From assembly GCF_902497995.1 (NCBI RefSeq), contig NZ_CABVII010000003.1:248001-312000 (forward strand): a stretch of DNA of 64,000 nucleotides, written 5' to 3'. This DNA is from Pseudomonas fluorescens (GTDB lineage Bacteria > Pseudomonadota > Gammaproteobacteria > Pseudomonadales > Pseudomonadaceae). Below the pieces are notes generated by a model. It was not told the origin of the DNA. It made no database searches and worked only from the letters and a program-made list of their open reading frames with translations. The first letter of the stretch is position 1. Each line of letters begins with the position of its first letter. A program made the translations under genes and the position numbers. Below are positions 1-9,687 of the stretch, in pieces.

Positions 1-1501
1 ATTTGACGGCGATGTTGATCTTCTCGTCTTCGGTGTAGCCCGGCAGACGAATCACTTCCATCCGGTCCAGCAGCGCCGGCGGAATGTTCATGGAGTTGGA
101 GGTGCACAGGAACATCACATCGGACAGGTCGTAGTCGACTTCCAGATAGTGATCGTTGAAGTTGTGGTTCTGCTCGGGATCGAGCACTTCCAGCAACGCC
201 GAGGCCGGATCGCCACGCATGTCGCTGCCCATCTTGTCGATTTCATCGAGCAGGAACAGCGGGTTGCGCACCCCCACTTTCGTCATCTTTTGAATCAATC
301 TTCCTGGCATCGAACCGATGTAAGTACGGCGATGACCACGAATTTCCGCTTCATCGCGTACACCGCCGAGGGCCATGCGCACGAACTTGCGGTTGGTGGC
401 GTGGGCGATCGACTCCGCCAGCGAGGTTTTACCCACGCCAGGAGGACCGACCAGGCACAACACCGGGCCGCGAATCTTCTTCACGCGCTTTTGCACGGCG
501 AGGTATTCGAGGATCCGCTCTTTGACTTCTTCCAGACCGTAATGGTCGGCGTCGAGAATGTCTTCGGCGCGGGCCAGGTCCAGACGCACCTTGCTCTGGG
601 CCTTCCACGGCACCTGGACCAGCCAGTCGATGTACGAACGTACCACGGTCGCTTCCGCGGACATTGGCGACATTTGTTTCAGCTTGTTCAGTTCAGCCTG
701 GGCCTTGGCCAGGGCATCTTTGGGCAGACCGGCGGCATCGATGCGCTTTTTCAGCTCCTCGACTTCGTTGTGGCCTTCGTCGCTGTCGCCGAGCTCTTTC
801 TGAATAGCCTTCATCTGCTCATTCAGGTAGTACTCGCGCTGGCTGCGCTCCATTTGTTTCTTGACGCGACCGCGAATGCGTTTTTCGACTTGCAGCAGAT
901 CGATTTCGGCATCCAGCAACGCCAGGACGTGCTCGACCCGGGCCGACAAATCGATGATTTCGAGGATTTCCTGCTTCTGCTCGATCTTCAGGGCCATGTG
1001 CGCGGCCATGGTGTCGACCAGGCGGCCTGGCTCGTCGATACTGTTGAGCGACGACAGGACTTCAGCGGGGACTTTCTTGCCCAGCTGTACATATTGTTCG
1101 AATTGAGCCAGCAGGCTGCGGACAAACACTTCCGACTCGCGCTCGGGCGCGTCGGTTTCGTCGATCAGCGAGACTTCGGCGCGGCAGTGGCCGTCCACTT
1201 CGCTGAAGCGCTCCACGGCGCCCCGCTGCTCACCTTCGACCAGGACCTTGACCGTGCCATCAGGCAGCTTGAGCAGCTGCAGAACGGTCGCAATCGTACC
1301 TACGCGATAGAGTGCATCTTCACCGGGATCGTCGTCAGCAGGGTTTCTCTGAGCCAGCAGAAGGATCTGCTTGTCGCCGGTCATCGCTGCCTCGAGGGCT
1401 TCGATGGATTTCTCGCGCCCCACGAACAGCGGGATAACCATGTGCGGATAAACCACAACATCACGCAATGGCAGGAGAGGCAATTCGATGGTCGTCTTCA
1501 T
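1..1501 (-). CDS. lon: ATP-dependent protease Lon (5' part, runs off left edge)
   Basis: Lon is a cytoplasmic AAA+ serine protease that degrades misfolded and regulatory proteins. The reverse strand reads from ATG at 1501 ([20 protein letters not shown]) without a stop to the edge, giving 500 of the usual roughly 790-800 codons. The N-terminal substrate-binding domain and coiled helical region are present. The Walker A motif GPPGVGKT lies near residue 352, followed by the Walker B region [10 protein letters not shown]. The catalytic Ser-Lys dyad lies outside the window. An SD-like GAGGCG precedes the start. It follows clpX in the conserved tig-clpP-clpX-lon order but has its own promoter. The family is certain. 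Confidence 0.97.
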   Translation of the reverse strand, partial: MKTTIELPLLPLRDVVVYPHMVIPLFVGREKSIEALEAAMTGDKQILLLAQRNPADDDPGEDALYRVGTIATVLQLLKLPDGTVKVLVEGEQRGAVERFSEVDGHCRAEVSLIDETDAPERESEVFVRSLLAQFEQYVQLGKKVPAEVLSSLNSIDEPGRLVDTMAAHMALKIEQKQEILEIIDLSARVEHVLALLDAEIDLLQVEKRIRGRVKKQMERSQREYYLNEQMKAIQKELGDSDEGHNEVEELKKRIDAAGLPKDALAKAQAELNKLKQMSPMSAEATVVRSYIDWLVQVPWKAQSKVRLDLARAEDILDADHYGLEEVKERILEYLAVQKRVKKIRGPVLCLVGPPGVGKTSLAESIAHATNRKFVRMALGGVRDEAEIRGHRRTYIGSMPGRLIQKMTKVGVRNPLFLLDEIDKMGSDMRGDPASALLEVLDPEQNHNFNDHYLEVDYDLSDVMFLCTSNSMNIPPALLDRMEVIRLPGYTEDEKINIAVK

Positions 1502-1559
1502 GATTTCGCCTCTACGGCGGCCGTAAGGCCGTAAACAGATGGAAGTAAGCTTGAAACCA

Positions 1560-1588
1560 AGATGGGGGCTCGTCTGGAAAAAAACAAG
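1560..1588 (-). promoter_or_regulatory. Putative sigma-32 heat-shock promoter of lon
   Basis: On the minus strand, CTTGTT (1588-1583) is followed after 15 bases by CCCCATCT (1567-1560). The E. coli sigma-32 consensus is CTTGAA, 13-17 bp, CCCCATNT, so the -10 matches fully and the -35 matches four of six. It lies about 60 bp upstream of the lon ATG. lon is a heat-shock gene in other proteobacteria. Assignment is by motif only. Confidence 0.6.
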
Positions 1589-1634
1589 CGGATAAAAGCG
1601 CGGCTTAAAAGATTGCGGCCTAGCCACAATAGCA

Positions 1635-1654
1635 AAGGGGCCCGAAGGCCCCTT
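1635..1654 (-). terminator. Hairpin between clpX and lon
   Basis: Perfect 8-bp stem AAGGGGCC/GGCCCCTT with a TTCG loop on the minus strand, about 20 bp past the clpX stop. Only a short T stretch follows, so termination may be partial with some readthrough into lon. Confidence 0.6.
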
Positions 1655-1676
1655 CTTTGTTCCAGCGGCGTGACGC

Positions 1677-2960
1677 TTAGGCGTCTGGCACTGCCTTGGC
1701 AGCCGGCTCACTGTTTTCGTAGATATACAGTGGCTTGGACTTGCCTTCTATAACGCTTTCGTCGATCACGACTTTACTCACCTCGGACTGCGAGGGGATT
1801 TCGTACATGGTGTCGAGCAATACACCTTCGAGGATCGAACGCAGGCCACGGGCACCGGTCTTGCGTTCCAGGGCACGTTTGGCGACCGATTTCAGCGCGT
1901 CGGCCCGGAATTCCAGGTCCACGCCTTCCATCTCGAACAGCTTGGCATACTGCTTGGTCAGCGCATTTTTTGGCTCGGTGAGAATCTGCATCAAGGCAGC
2001 TTCATCAAGCTCGTCCAGGGTGGCCAGGACCGGCAGACGACCGACGAACTCCGGGATCAGACCGAACTTGACCAGATCATCAGGTTCGACTTCACGCAGG
2101 GATTCACCGACTTTCTTGCCTTCTTCCTTGCTGCGCACTTCCGCGTTGAAACCGATGCCGCCCTTGGTGGAACGGTTTTGAATGACCTTTTCCAGACCGG
2201 AGAACGCACCACCGCAGATGAACAGGATGTTACGGGTGTCGACCTGAAGGAATTCCTGCTGCGGATGCTTGCGACCACCTTGAGGCGGAACGGAAGCGAC
2301 CGTGCCTTCGATCAACTTGAGCAGGGCCTGCTGCACGCCTTCACCGGAAACGTCCCGGGTGATCGACGGGTTGTCAGACTTGCGCGAGATCTTGTCGATC
2401 TCATCGATGTAGACAATGCCCATCTGGGCTTTTTCCACGTCGTAATCGCACTTCTGCAGCAGCTTCTGAATGATGTTCTCGACGTCTTCACCCACATAAC
2501 CCGCCTCGGTGAGGGTGGTTGCGTCGGCGATGGTGAACGGAACGTTCAGCAAGCGGGCCAGTGTTTCGGCAAGCAGGGTTTTACCCGAGCCTGTCGGGCC
2601 GATCAGCAAGATGTTGCTTTTGCCGAGTTCGACGTCGTCATTCTTCTTGTCGCGCTGGTTCAGGCGCTTGTAGTGGTTGTACACCGCTACGGCCAGAACC
2701 TTTTTCGCACGTTCCTGACCAATCACGTACTGATCAAGGATGCCGCTGATTTCTTTAGGCGAAGGCAATTTATGCGCGCTGCTCTCGGCCTGGGCTTCCT
2801 GCACCTCCTCGCGGATGATGTCATTGCACAGGTCGACGCACTCGTCGCAAATGAAGACCGAGGGACCGGCAATCAATTTGCGCACTTCATGCTGGCTTTT
2901 GCCGCAGAAGGAGCAATAAAGCAATTTGCCGTTGTCCTCGCCGTTGCGGGTGTCAGTCAT
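1677..2960 (-). CDS. clpX: ATP-dependent Clp protease ATP-binding subunit ClpX
   Basis: ClpX is the hexameric unfoldase that feeds substrates to ClpP. The product is 427 aa, the usual length. An N-terminal C4 zinc-binding domain (CSFC...CDEC, about residues 14-40) is followed by the AAA+ module with Walker A GPTGSGKT and Walker B VYIDEIDK. The reading frame extends 11 codons further upstream, but [12 protein letters not shown] is the conserved start, so 2960 was chosen. It is downstream of clpP with a 110-bp gap containing a hairpin. All key motifs are intact. Confidence 0.97.
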   Translation of the reverse strand: MTDTRNGEDNGKLLYCSFCGKSQHEVRKLIAGPSVFICDECVDLCNDIIREEVQEAQAESSAHKLPSPKEISGILDQYVIGQERAKKVLAVAVYNHYKRLNQRDKKNDDVELGKSNILLIGPTGSGKTLLAETLARLLNVPFTIADATTLTEAGYVGEDVENIIQKLLQKCDYDVEKAQMGIVYIDEIDKISRKSDNPSITRDVSGEGVQQALLKLIEGTVASVPPQGGRKHPQQEFLQVDTRNILFICGGAFSGLEKVIQNRSTKGGIGFNAEVRSKEEGKKVGESLREVEPDDLVKFGLIPEFVGRLPVLATLDELDEAALMQILTEPKNALTKQYAKLFEMEGVDLEFRADALKSVAKRALERKTGARGLRSILEGVLLDTMYEIPSQSEVSKVVIDESVIEGKSKPLYIYENSEPAAKAVPDA

Positions 2961-3008
2961 TCGTTCGATCCAAATCCGATAGGCTTGCAACACAAGATGA
3001 AGGCTATT

Positions 3009-3028
3009 GCGGGCTTTTTCAAGCCCGC
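3009..3028 (-). other. Hairpin in the clpP-clpX intergenic region
   Basis: Perfect 8-bp stem GCGGGCTT/AAGCCCGC with a 4-base loop. No T-run follows on the minus strand, so an RNA-processing or attenuating structure seems likelier than a full terminator. Function is inferred. Confidence 0.4.
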
Positions 3029-3070
3029 TGGCGGTCAGACAAGCCGACCGACCCTATTTTGAGCTGCTTA

Positions 3071-3706
3071 TTAAGCGGGGCGCTGGTCGATCACCTGATC
3101 GATCAACCCGTATTCACGCGCGGCTTCTGCACTCATGAAGTTGTCGCGGTTGGTGTCGCGCTCGATTTCTTCAAGCGTGTGTCCACTATGCTTGGCCATC
3201 AGCGTGTTGAGACGCTCACGAATGAAGAGGATTTCCTTGGCATGGATTTCGATATCCGACGCCTGGCCCTGGAAACCGCCCAGTGGCTGGTGAATCATCA
3301 CACGCGAGTTCGGCAGGCAGTAACGCTTGCCGGGGGCACCGGCCGTCAGCAGAAACGCGCCCATGCTGCACGCCTGGCCGATACAGGTGGTCGACACGTT
3401 CGGCTTGATGAACTGCATGGTGTCGTAGATCGACATGCCCGCCGTCACCGAACCGCCCGGGGAGTTGATGTAGAGATGGATGTCCTTGTCCGGGTTTTCC
3501 GCTTCAAGGAACAGCAGCTGCGCACAGATCAGGTTGGCCATGTAGTCCTCTACCGGGCCAACCAGGAAGATCACTCGCTCCTTGAGCAGGCGCGAGTAAA
3601 TGTCGTAGGCGCGCTCGCCACGAGCGGACTGCTCGACAACCATCGGGACCAGGCCGCCTGCGGCCTGGATATCAGAGTTCTGCTGAATATAAGAATTACG
3701 GAACAT
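3071..3706 (-). CDS. clpP: ATP-dependent Clp protease proteolytic subunit ClpP
   Basis: ClpP is the tetradecameric serine peptidase that works with ClpX or ClpA. With the start at [10 protein letters not shown] the product is 211 aa, matching other Pseudomonas ClpP. The catalytic triad is visible as Ser114 (QACSMGAF), His139 (MIHQPLGG) and Asp188. An upstream in-frame ATG at 3748 would add 14 residues, but it lies within a perfect inverted repeat and its extension is not family-like. It sits between tig and clpX on the same strand. Confidence 0.96.
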   Translation of the reverse strand: MFRNSYIQQNSDIQAAGGLVPMVVEQSARGERAYDIYSRLLKERVIFLVGPVEDYMANLICAQLLFLEAENPDKDIHLYINSPGGSVTAGMSIYDTMQFIKPNVSTTCIGQACSMGAFLLTAGAPGKRYCLPNSRVMIHQPLGGFQGQASDIEIHAKEILFIRERLNTLMAKHSGHTLEEIERDTNRDNFMSAEAAREYGLIDQVIDQRPA

Positions 3707-3746
3707 GCTCTGCAGTCGCTCCCAAATAGTTTTGTCTTGAATACGC

Positions 3747-3772
3747 ATAAGCCAGCTCGAGAGCTGGCTTAT
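3747..3772 (-). repeat. Perfect 12-bp inverted repeat between tig and clpP
   Basis: Arms 3747-3758 and 3761-3772 (ATAAGCCAGCTC and its complement) are separated by two bases. No T-run follows on either strand. It lies just past the tig stop and just before clpP, so it could be an mRNA stability or processing hairpin. Role unknown. Confidence 0.55.
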
Positions 3773-3798
3773 GGTGTGTACTTCTAACGCAAAATCAA

Positions 3799-5109
3799 TC
3801 AGTCGGCTTGTGGAGCTTCTACCGGCTTGACCGCTTCTTCGTAAGAGACCGATTTATCGGTCACGCTAGCTTTCTGCAGAACAGTATCCACAACTTGTTC
3901 TTCCAGCACAACCGAACGAACTTCGTTCAGCTGCTGGTCGTTCTTGTAGTACCAGGACACAACCTGCTCTGGCTCCTGGTAGGCCGAAGCCATTTCCTGG
4001 ATCATTTCGCGAACGCGGGCTTCGTCAGGCTTGAGGTCGAATTGCTTGACCACTTCAGCCACGATCAGGCCCAGGACAACGCGGCGCTTGGCTTGTTCTT
4101 CGAACAGCTCGGCCGGCAGCTGGTCAGGCTTGATGTTGCCGCCGAACTGTTGAACAGCCTGCACGCGCAGACGGTCGACTTCGTTGGACAGCAGCGCCTT
4201 TGGCACTTCGATCGGGTTGGTTTCCAGCAGACCGTCCATGACCTGGTTCTTGACCTTGGACTTGATGGCCTGACGCAGTTCGCGCTCCATGTTCTTGCGA
4301 ACTTCGGTGCGGAAGCCTTCCAGACCGGTTTCCTTGATGCCGAATTGTGCGAAGAACTCTTCGCTCAGCTCAGGCAGTTTCGGCTCGGAAACAGTGTTCA
4401 CGGTCACGGTGAACTCAGCGGCTTTGCCAGCCAGCTCGAGGTTCTGATAGTCCTCGGGGAAGGTCAGGTTCAGCACGCGCTCTTCGCCAGCCTTGGCGCC
4501 AACCAGGCCGTCTTCGAAGCCAGGGATCATGCGGCCGGAACCCAGTACCAGCTGAGTGCCCTTGGCGGAACCGCCGGCAAACACTTCACCGTCGACCTTG
4601 CCGACGAAATCGATGTTCAGCTGGTCTTCGTTTTGAGCGGCGCGATCGGTCACTTCGAAACGGGTGTTCTGCTTGCGCAGCACGTCCAGCATCTTGTCCA
4701 GATCGGCATCGGCCACATCAGCGCTCAGGCGCTCGACAGCGATACCTTCGAAGCCGGCAACGGTGAACTCAGGGAACACTTCGAATACCGCGACGTACTC
4801 CAGGTCCTTGCCCGCTTCGATCGATTTAGGCTCGATCGAAGGCGCGCCAGCCGGGTTCAGCTTTTGCTCGACAACCGCTTCGTAGAACGAAGACTGGATC
4901 ACGTCGCCTACCGCTTCCTGGCGCGCATCGGCACCGAAACGACGCTTGATTTCGCTCATTGGCACTTTGCCTGGACGGAAACCAGCGATCTTGGCCTTTT
5001 GGGCAGTCTGCTGCAGACGCTTGTTGACCTGAGTCTCGATGCGCTCAGCCGGCACGGTGATGCTCATGCGGCGCTCAAGAGCAGAAGTATTTTCAACAGA
5101 AACTTGCAT
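3799..5109 (-). CDS. tig: Trigger factor (ribosome-associated chaperone/PPIase)
   Basis: Trigger factor binds near the ribosome exit tunnel and shields nascent chains. The product is 436 aa from [14 protein letters not shown], preceded by GAGGAA at proper spacing. The longer frame to 5172 is rejected because the family starts at MQVS. The ribosome-docking signature GFRPGKVP is at about residues 44-51, followed by the FKBP-type PPIase domain and the C-terminal chaperone arms. It heads the tig-clpP-clpX-lon order. Confidence 0.96.
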   Translation of the reverse strand: MQVSVENTSALERRMSITVPAERIETQVNKRLQQTAQKAKIAGFRPGKVPMSEIKRRFGADARQEAVGDVIQSSFYEAVVEQKLNPAGAPSIEPKSIEAGKDLEYVAVFEVFPEFTVAGFEGIAVERLSADVADADLDKMLDVLRKQNTRFEVTDRAAQNEDQLNIDFVGKVDGEVFAGGSAKGTQLVLGSGRMIPGFEDGLVGAKAGEERVLNLTFPEDYQNLELAGKAAEFTVTVNTVSEPKLPELSEEFFAQFGIKETGLEGFRTEVRKNMERELRQAIKSKVKNQVMDGLLETNPIEVPKALLSNEVDRLRVQAVQQFGGNIKPDQLPAELFEEQAKRRVVLGLIVAEVVKQFDLKPDEARVREMIQEMASAYQEPEQVVSWYYKNDQQLNEVRSVVLEEQVVDTVLQKASVTDKSVSYEEAVKPVEAPQAD

Positions 5110-5170
5110 GGATATTCCTCGTTGCACAGACGTTAGCCGGCCGTTTCCGACCCCAGAATCAAGGGCATGC

Positions 5171-5199
5171 ATTCTAGTGGGTCAAACTCAAGAAGTCAC
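5171..5199 (-). promoter_or_regulatory. Putative sigma-70 promoter of tig
   Basis: Minus-strand TAGAAT (5176-5171) matches the -10 hexamer in five of six positions. A 17-bp spacer separates it from GTGACT (5199-5194), a four-of-six -35. It is about 60 bp upstream of the tig ATG. Motif-based only. Confidence 0.45.
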
Positions 5200-5448
5200 C
5201 CTACTGAAAACGGGTAAAAAAGCAGCAGGCAATTTATAGGCGGGGACAAACGGTTATGCCTCGCCCTGTTAGCAAATACAGTCAATCGGGCCAAGGCTCT
5301 GCAGCAGCCCTTCTATATATAGGAAGATGCGGCCATGTACCCCTGACAGCGGGCGAATCGGCATCATCGAGAAACAAAAATGCGACGAGCCGACCTGCCC
5401 TCTCAACCCGGAACCCGCGGTTGCCTTGAAAATTCCGACCTGTAAAAC
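5200..5448. other. Intergenic region with no recognised gene
   Basis: Between the tig promoter and the tRNA terminator I see no ORF with a good start or familiar product. A small AT-rich imperfect palindrome (TTCTATATATAGGAA) lies near 5311. No RNA gene is recognised. Confidence 0.4.
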
Positions 5449-5449
5449 A

Positions 5450-5486
5450 AAAACGGCGCAGCCCTTTTCAGGTGCTGCGCCGTTTT
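5450..5486 (-). terminator. Rho-independent terminator of the tRNA operon
   Basis: The 13-bp arms AAAACGGCGCAGC (5450-5462) and its complement (5474-5486) are followed on the minus strand by TTGTTTT. It lies 23 bp beyond the tRNA-Leu CCA end. Confidence 0.85.
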
Positions 5487-5509
5487 CTGCTATTAAATAG
5501 CGACTTGTA

Positions 5510-5594
5510 TGGTGCGGACGGAGAGACTCGAACTCTCACACCTTGCGGCGCTGGAACCTAAATCCAGTGTGTCTACCAATTCCACCACATCCGC
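5510..5594 (-). tRNA. tRNA-Leu (anticodon TAG)
   Basis: An 85-nt class II tRNA with encoded CCA. It has a 7-bp acceptor stem GCGGATG/CGTCCGC, anticodon loop TTTAGGT with TAG at positions 34-36, a long variable arm and the T-arm GTTCGAGTC. It is the last tRNA of the operon. Confidence 0.95.
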
Positions 5595-5612
5595 GTTTCA
5601 AGCTTTTAAAGC

Positions 5613-5643
5613 AAAGGCGCCAGATTGTTAATCTGGCGCCTTT
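5613..5643 (-). other. Hairpin between tRNA-His and tRNA-Leu
   Basis: Perfect 13-bp arms (AAAGGCGCCAGAT and its complement) with a 5-base loop lie between two tRNA genes of one transcription unit. It resembles an intrinsic terminator with a short T stretch, or an RNase processing site. It could lower tRNA-Leu expression relative to the upstream tRNAs. Confidence 0.5.
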
Positions 5644-5650
5644 CTAAATA

Positions 5651-5726
5651 TGGGGTGGACGAAGGGGATCGAACCCTCGACAACGGGAGTCACAATCCCG
5701 TGCTCTACCAACTGAGCTACGCCCAC
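5651..5726 (-). tRNA. tRNA-His (anticodon GTG)
   Basis: 76 nt including encoded CCA. The acceptor starts GTGGGCG, the D-arm is GCTCAGTTGGTAGAGC, the anticodon loop TTGTGAC gives GTG, and the T-arm GTTCGATC is intact. Confidence 0.96.
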
Positions 5727-5766
5727 CATATTGCCATGTTGCGTTACTTGTGCCAAAGCTGCCTAA

Positions 5767-5843
5767 TGGCGCACCCGGCAGGACTCGAACCTGCGACCAT
5801 CCGCTTAGAAGGCGGATGCTCTATCCAGCTGAGCTACGGGCGC
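5767..5843 (-). tRNA. tRNA-Arg (anticodon TCT)
   Basis: 77 nt including encoded CCA. The acceptor starts GCGCCCG and the anticodon loop CTTCTAA gives TCT, reading AGA and AGG. It is first in the operon, about 120 bp downstream of a strong promoter. Confidence 0.96.
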
Positions 5844-5964
5844 CTTGTTAATCTGTATTCTTGGACGATTACAAACTAAGTGCTTTCAGTCTCGCCGAAT
5901 CAAACATCAACTCCGCTCAACCTTCTTAACCAGTGCTAGGCTGTGCCCGACAAGTGCGACGAAT

Positions 5965-5991
5965 GTTATAGGTGAGCCTGAAGGTCGTCAA
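5965..5991 (-). promoter_or_regulatory. Sigma-70 promoter of the tRNA operon
   Basis: Minus-strand TTGACG (5991-5986) and TATAAC (5970-5965) are 15 bp apart; an alternative -10 TAACAT gives 17 bp. A GC-rich discriminator follows, typical of stable-RNA promoters. It is the only strong candidate upstream of tRNA-Arg. Confidence 0.65.
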
Positions 5992-6122
5992 CTCTTTTTT
6001 AAAAAAAATTCATTTAATTAAAGGGGTTAGGGGAATTTGCAGACCAAGCGCCTTTGCCCTCACCTCATGACATGCGAGAATGCGCTCTCTTTTTTTCCCC
6101 TCTCGATGGTTAATCACGCGCA

Positions 6123-6977
6123 ATGACTGCACAACTAATCGACGGCAAATCGATCGCCGCCAGCCTGCGCCAGCAGATCGCCCAACGCGTCACCGAGCGT
6201 CGCCTGCAAGGCCTGCGCACGCCCGGCCTCGCGGTGATCCTGGTCGGCAGCGATCCTGCCTCTCAGGTTTATGTCTCGCACAAGCGTAAAGACTGTGAAG
6301 AGGTCGGCTTCCTGTCCCAAGCTTATGACCTGCCTTCTGAAACCACTCAAGAAGCCCTGACCGATCTGATCGATCGTCTGAACGACGACCCGGCAATCGA
6401 CGGCGTTCTGCTTCAGCTGCCTTTACCTGAACACCTGGACGCCTCCCGATTGCTGGAGCGCATCCGTCCGGACAAAGACGTCGACGGTTTCCACCCTTAT
6501 AACGTCGGTCGCCTGGCCCAGCGTATTCCGCTGCTGCGTCCCTGCACCCCTAAAGGCATCATGACGTTGCTGGAAAGCACCGGTGCCGATCTTTACGGGA
6601 TGGACGCGGTGATTGTCGGCGCCTCCAACATCGTTGGCCGCCCGATGGCGATGGAATTGTTGCTGGCCGGCTGCACCGTGACCGTCACCCACCGCTTCAC
6701 CAAGGACCTGGCGGGCCACGTCGGTCGTGCAGACCTGGTCGTGGTTGCGGCTGGCAAGCCGGGGCTGGTGAAGGGCGAGTGGATCAAGCAAGGCGCGATC
6801 GTGATCGACGTCGGCATCAACCGCCAGGAAGACGGCAAGCTGGTCGGTGATGTGACCTACGAAACCGCCCTGCCCCGTGCTGGCTGGATCACGCCGGTTC
6901 CGGGTGGCGTTGGGCCGATGACGCGTGCGTGTCTGCTGGAAAATACGTTGTATGCGGCGGAAACGTTGCACGGCTGA
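6123..6977 (+). CDS. folD: Bifunctional methylene-THF dehydrogenase / methenyl-THF cyclohydrolase FolD
   Basis: FolD interconverts 5,10-methylene-, methenyl- and 10-formyl-tetrahydrofolate in cytoplasmic one-carbon metabolism. It is 284 aa, the standard length. Family active-site residues are visible: Tyr50 and Lys54 in YVSHKRK, Gln98 in LLQLPLP, and Asp121 in DVDGFHP. The NADP-binding motif [12 protein letters not shown] and the C-terminal [10 protein letters not shown] signature are present. It is divergent from the tRNA operon. A composite repeat follows it. Confidence 0.97.
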   Translation: MTAQLIDGKSIAASLRQQIAQRVTERRLQGLRTPGLAVILVGSDPASQVYVSHKRKDCEEVGFLSQAYDLPSETTQEALTDLIDRLNDDPAIDGVLLQLPLPEHLDASRLLERIRPDKDVDGFHPYNVGRLAQRIPLLRPCTPKGIMTLLESTGADLYGMDAVIVGASNIVGRPMAMELLLAGCTVTVTHRFTKDLAGHVGRADLVVVAAGKPGLVKGEWIKQGAIVIDVGINRQEDGKLVGDVTYETALPRAGWITPVPGGVGPMTRACLLENTLYAAETLHG

Positions 6978-7013
6978 TCCTGGTTATGGGCGTCAGCGCC
7001 TTTTGTTGATCGT

Positions 7014-7770
7014 GTACATATCCGTTGCTGCGGTCACGGCTGAAATGCTTAAGTCGAGTACATATCCGTTGCTGCGGTCACGGCCGCTGACGGTTCCGCT
7101 CTTACAGCGGGTCACTTGGAAAAGCGCCAAGTAACCAAACGCTCTTGCCCCTTTCGTTCGGTGCCTCGCCTAGGCTCGGCATGCCCTCGCTCCGGTCCTG
7201 CTCCGTGGGCCCGCCGCCATCGGCCATCCATGGCCGGCGGCGGCTAACCCGGCATCCATGCCGGGTTGCCCACTGCGCAGAACCTCCACTCGGCCTCTCG
7301 AGGGGGCGGTGCCTCAAGATCAAAAGCTGCAGGCGAGCTAACGCTCGGCCTATTGAGTGGTGAAAAGCGAAAGCCGTATGCCGATCCATTAATGTGGGAG
7401 CGGGCTTGCTCGCGAAGCTGTTGATTTTGCCGTAGCTGTTGCCGTTGCTTTGGCTTTGGCTTTGGCTTTGGATTTTGATCTTGATCCACCCGCCCCTTCG
7501 GGAGGCTGAGTGGAGGTGTTCATCCGGGGAGTGGCGCGCAGCGCCGTTCGACGCAGTCGAACACGCTGCATGTAGGTCGTCGCGAAGCCAACCTGCGGGC
7601 AGTGTCCCCGGATGGACACCGGAGCGAAGGAACGCCGAGCCCTAGCGAGGGGCCGGACGCCGGGGCGAGCCTTTTTGGGTACTTTTTTGGCGTTTGAAAA
7701 AAGTGCCTCGCCGTAAGGGCGAAACCCTAAGTGGCCGTTACCGCAGCAACGGATATGTACCCCTACCCCC
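7014..7770. repeat. Composite noncoding repeat element (about 750 bp) bounded by inverted 27-mers
   Basis: A 27-bp sequence beginning GTACATATCCGTTGCTGCGG occurs at 7014-7040 and 7058-7084, and inverted with one mismatch at 7734-7760. Between them are GC-rich palindromes, a single REP (about 7394-7418), four tandem GCTTTG hexamers (7447-7470) and C-rich runs near 7762-7785. The short ORFs here lack ribosome sites and have biased Pro/Lys/Gln or Arg/Pro composition, so I treat the block as noncoding. I recall similar blocks in other P. fluorescens-group genomes, but this needs a search. It fills the folD-pbpG gap. Confidence 0.65.
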
Positions 7771-7995
7771 CTACCCCCCTACACCTTTTACGCCAAATGG
7801 CAGGGTCCTTTTCGCCCACAAAAAAAAACCCCGACCACCCGCCGGAAATTAGCTTTTTTTTCATGTTCCCAAGGACTTTGCCCCCATCCTTGAACAACCA
7901 TCGACAGTTATTCAGCCATACTCCAGAATACCGCGCTTTTTTACGAAACAGCCCGTTACATAACGGCTTATCAACACTTCCATGAGTCTGCCAGC

Positions 7996-8934
7996 GTGAA
8001 AATCCGTCTTTCCCTCCTGAGCCTGTTTTTTGCTGTTACAGGGGCTTTCATCACGCCAATAACCAACGCTGCCGAAACCACCTCGGCGCCCCGGGATACG
8101 AAGCAACTGAAGATCGCGTCCGGCAGCGCCTTGCTGATGGATATGCAGACCAACAAGATCATCTATGCCAGCAATCCTGACGTGGTCGTCCCGATCGCTT
8201 CCGTCAGCAAGCTGATGACCGGGCTGGTCGTGGTCGAAGCCCGGCAGAACATGGATGAATACCTGTCCATCAACATCAGCGACACGCCGGAAATGAAAGG
8301 CGTGTTCTCCCGGGTCAAGCTCAAGAGCGAATTGCCGCGTCGGGAAATGCTGCTGATTGCCCTGATGTCTTCGGAAAACCGCGCCGCCGCCAGCCTCGCC
8401 CATCACTATCCGGGCGGCTATGTGGCGTTCATTGCCGCCATGAACGCCAAGGCCCGCGCGCTGGGCATGACCAGCACCCACTTCGTCGAGCCGACCGGCC
8501 TGTCCCCTCGTAACGTGTCCACCGCCCGCGACTTGAGCAAGCTGCTGGTGGCTGCACACAAGTATCCGTTACTGACCGAATTGAGCACCACCAAGGAAAA
8601 GACCGTCTCGTTCCGCAAACCCAACTATAGCCTGGGTTTTCGTAACACGGACCATTTGGTCAGAAAGCCGAACTGGGACATCAGACTGACGAAAACCGGT
8701 TTCACCAACGAGGCTGGACATTGTCTGGTGCTGGTTACCAGTATGGGTAATCGCCAGGTGGCGCTGGTCATTCTCGATGCCTTCGGCAAATACACCCACT
8801 TCGCCGATGCCAGCCGTATTCGCAACTGGGTCGAAACCGGCAAGGGGGCCGACGTCCCGTCGGTAGCGCTGCAGTACAAATCCGACAAAAACCTCAAGAG
8901 TCGGCAAAGTGGTGTGGTGGAAGCGTCGAAGTAA
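7996..8934 (+). CDS. pbpG: D-alanyl-D-alanine endopeptidase (PBP7-type)
   Basis: A periplasmic penicillin-binding protein of the S11 family that cleaves D-Ala-mDAP crosslinks in peptidoglycan. It is 312 aa with an N-terminal signal peptide (about residues 1-25, NAA/E). Catalytic motifs are SVSK with Ser69 and Lys72, SEN at 126-128, and KTG at 233-235. The start is GTG at 7996; no upstream in-frame ATG is available and the SD is weak. The length and motifs fit PBP7/8 rather than the larger D,D-carboxypeptidases. Confidence 0.9.
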   Translation: MKIRLSLLSLFFAVTGAFITPITNAAETTSAPRDTKQLKIASGSALLMDMQTNKIIYASNPDVVVPIASVSKLMTGLVVVEARQNMDEYLSINISDTPEMKGVFSRVKLKSELPRREMLLIALMSSENRAAASLAHHYPGGYVAFIAAMNAKARALGMTSTHFVEPTGLSPRNVSTARDLSKLLVAAHKYPLLTELSTTKEKTVSFRKPNYSLGFRNTDHLVRKPNWDIRLTKTGFTNEAGHCLVLVTSMGNRQVALVILDAFGKYTHFADASRIRNWVETGKGADVPSVALQYKSDKNLKSRQSGVVEASK

Positions 8935-8958
8935 GACGAAACCTGCTGCTCCTACCCC

Positions 8959-9128
8959 CTGTAGGAGCGAGCGGTGCGACTTGCCCGCGAACCAGACGCT
9001 AAGGTCGTTCAGGCACTGCGCGTCATCGTTCTTCGCTGTAGGAGCGAGGCTTGCCCGCGAACCAGGCGCTGCGGTCGTTCAGGCACTGCGCGTCATCGTT
9101 CTTCGCGGGCAAGCCTCGCTCCTACAGT
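8959..9128. repeat. REP cluster with a duplicated spacer
   Basis: Two forward REPs and one inverted REP of the GTAGGAGCGAGGCTTGCCCGCGA type. The first carries the extra segment CGGTGCGA inside the palindrome. The stretch from CCGCGAACCAG to CATCGTTCTTCGC is present twice in near-identical form. Confidence 0.85.
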
Positions 9129-9134
9129 TAGCGG

Positions 9135-9350
9135 TTAATCATTGGGCAGTGGCATCTGGTCGTCGTCCGGGATGCCATCTCCTGCGCTCGGATCTCTGGG
9201 ACCTTGCGGATGCCCCATTGGCGCCACCACAGGCCTGGCCAATGGATCCCGCAACGGGCTATTCGGATCCATCACCGGATCGATGTCCGCTTCGGGGGTG
9301 GTTGGAACGCTGTCCGGACGTTTGTCATTGAAACTCGAATCGGTAGACAT
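9135..9350 (-). CDS. Small acidic proline-rich protein, 71 aa, unknown function
   Basis: Starts at ATG 9350 with GAGGTGCGT directly upstream; a GTG two codons earlier is less likely. The product (MSTDSSFNDKRPDS...) is rich in Asp and Pro, lacks membrane segments and is probably disordered. The gene at 22767-22997 has the same leader GAGGTGCGTC and similar composition. The next gene downstream in orientation terms, at 9368-9574, is also short and acidic. Function not known. Confidence 0.6.
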   Translation of the reverse strand: MSTDSSFNDKRPDSVPTTPEADIDPVMDPNSPLRDPLARPVVAPMGHPQGPRDPSAGDGIPDDDQMPLPND

Positions 9351-9367
9351 ACGCACCTCGTTGGGGC

Positions 9368-9574
9368 TCAGGGTTTCAGATTGGCGAGAGGATCGTAGGG
9401 CTTCGCCGGCGCCTTGTCGTCATCGCCCGGCTTCACGTCCCTTGGCGCCTTGGCCGGGCCGATGGGATCGATCTGTGGATCGGCGAGGTCCGGCGAATCG
9501 GGGTCGAAGTCCAGCTCATCGCCGGAGGAATGCTCTGACGAGTGCGGGCCATCGCCAGTACTGGAATGTGCCAT
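9368..9574 (-). CDS. Small acidic protein, 68 aa (DUF6021-like?)
   Basis: Starts at ATG 9574 behind the very strong site AAGGAGGCGCC. The sequence (MAHSSTGDGPHSS...) has a DFDPDSPDLADPQ core followed by PIGPAKAPRD. It is acidic and likely disordered. It resembles short Pseudomonas-specific proteins that I recall as DUF6021, but this is from memory. It lies 17 bp upstream of the 71-aa acidic gene, so the two may be cotranscribed. Function unknown. Confidence 0.65.
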   Translation of the reverse strand: MAHSSTGDGPHSSEHSSGDELDFDPDSPDLADPQIDPIGPAKAPRDVKPGDDDKAPAKPYDPLANLKP

Positions 9575-9687
9575 CGGCGCCTCCTTGGATGTGTCCTGAA
9601 GAGAAGGACTGGCCCGGAAAAGTCCGGCCCCTGATATCTCAGAGGCCAATCGCGGGCGACAGTGCCCTGCAGATGACGAACGGAGCT

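Noticed and set aside
149-1534. Long plus-strand ORF of 461 codons
   Set aside because: It is antisense to lon, whose product is unmistakable. High GC creates long shadow frames.
3706-3748. Longer ClpP from ATG 3748
   Set aside because: The 14 extra residues are not found in Pseudomonas ClpP and the start codon lies in an inverted repeat.
7102-7645. Several short ORFs in the composite repeat
   Set aside because: No ribosome sites, overlapping in all frames, extreme composition (for example KPKPKPK), best explained by hexamer and GC repeats.
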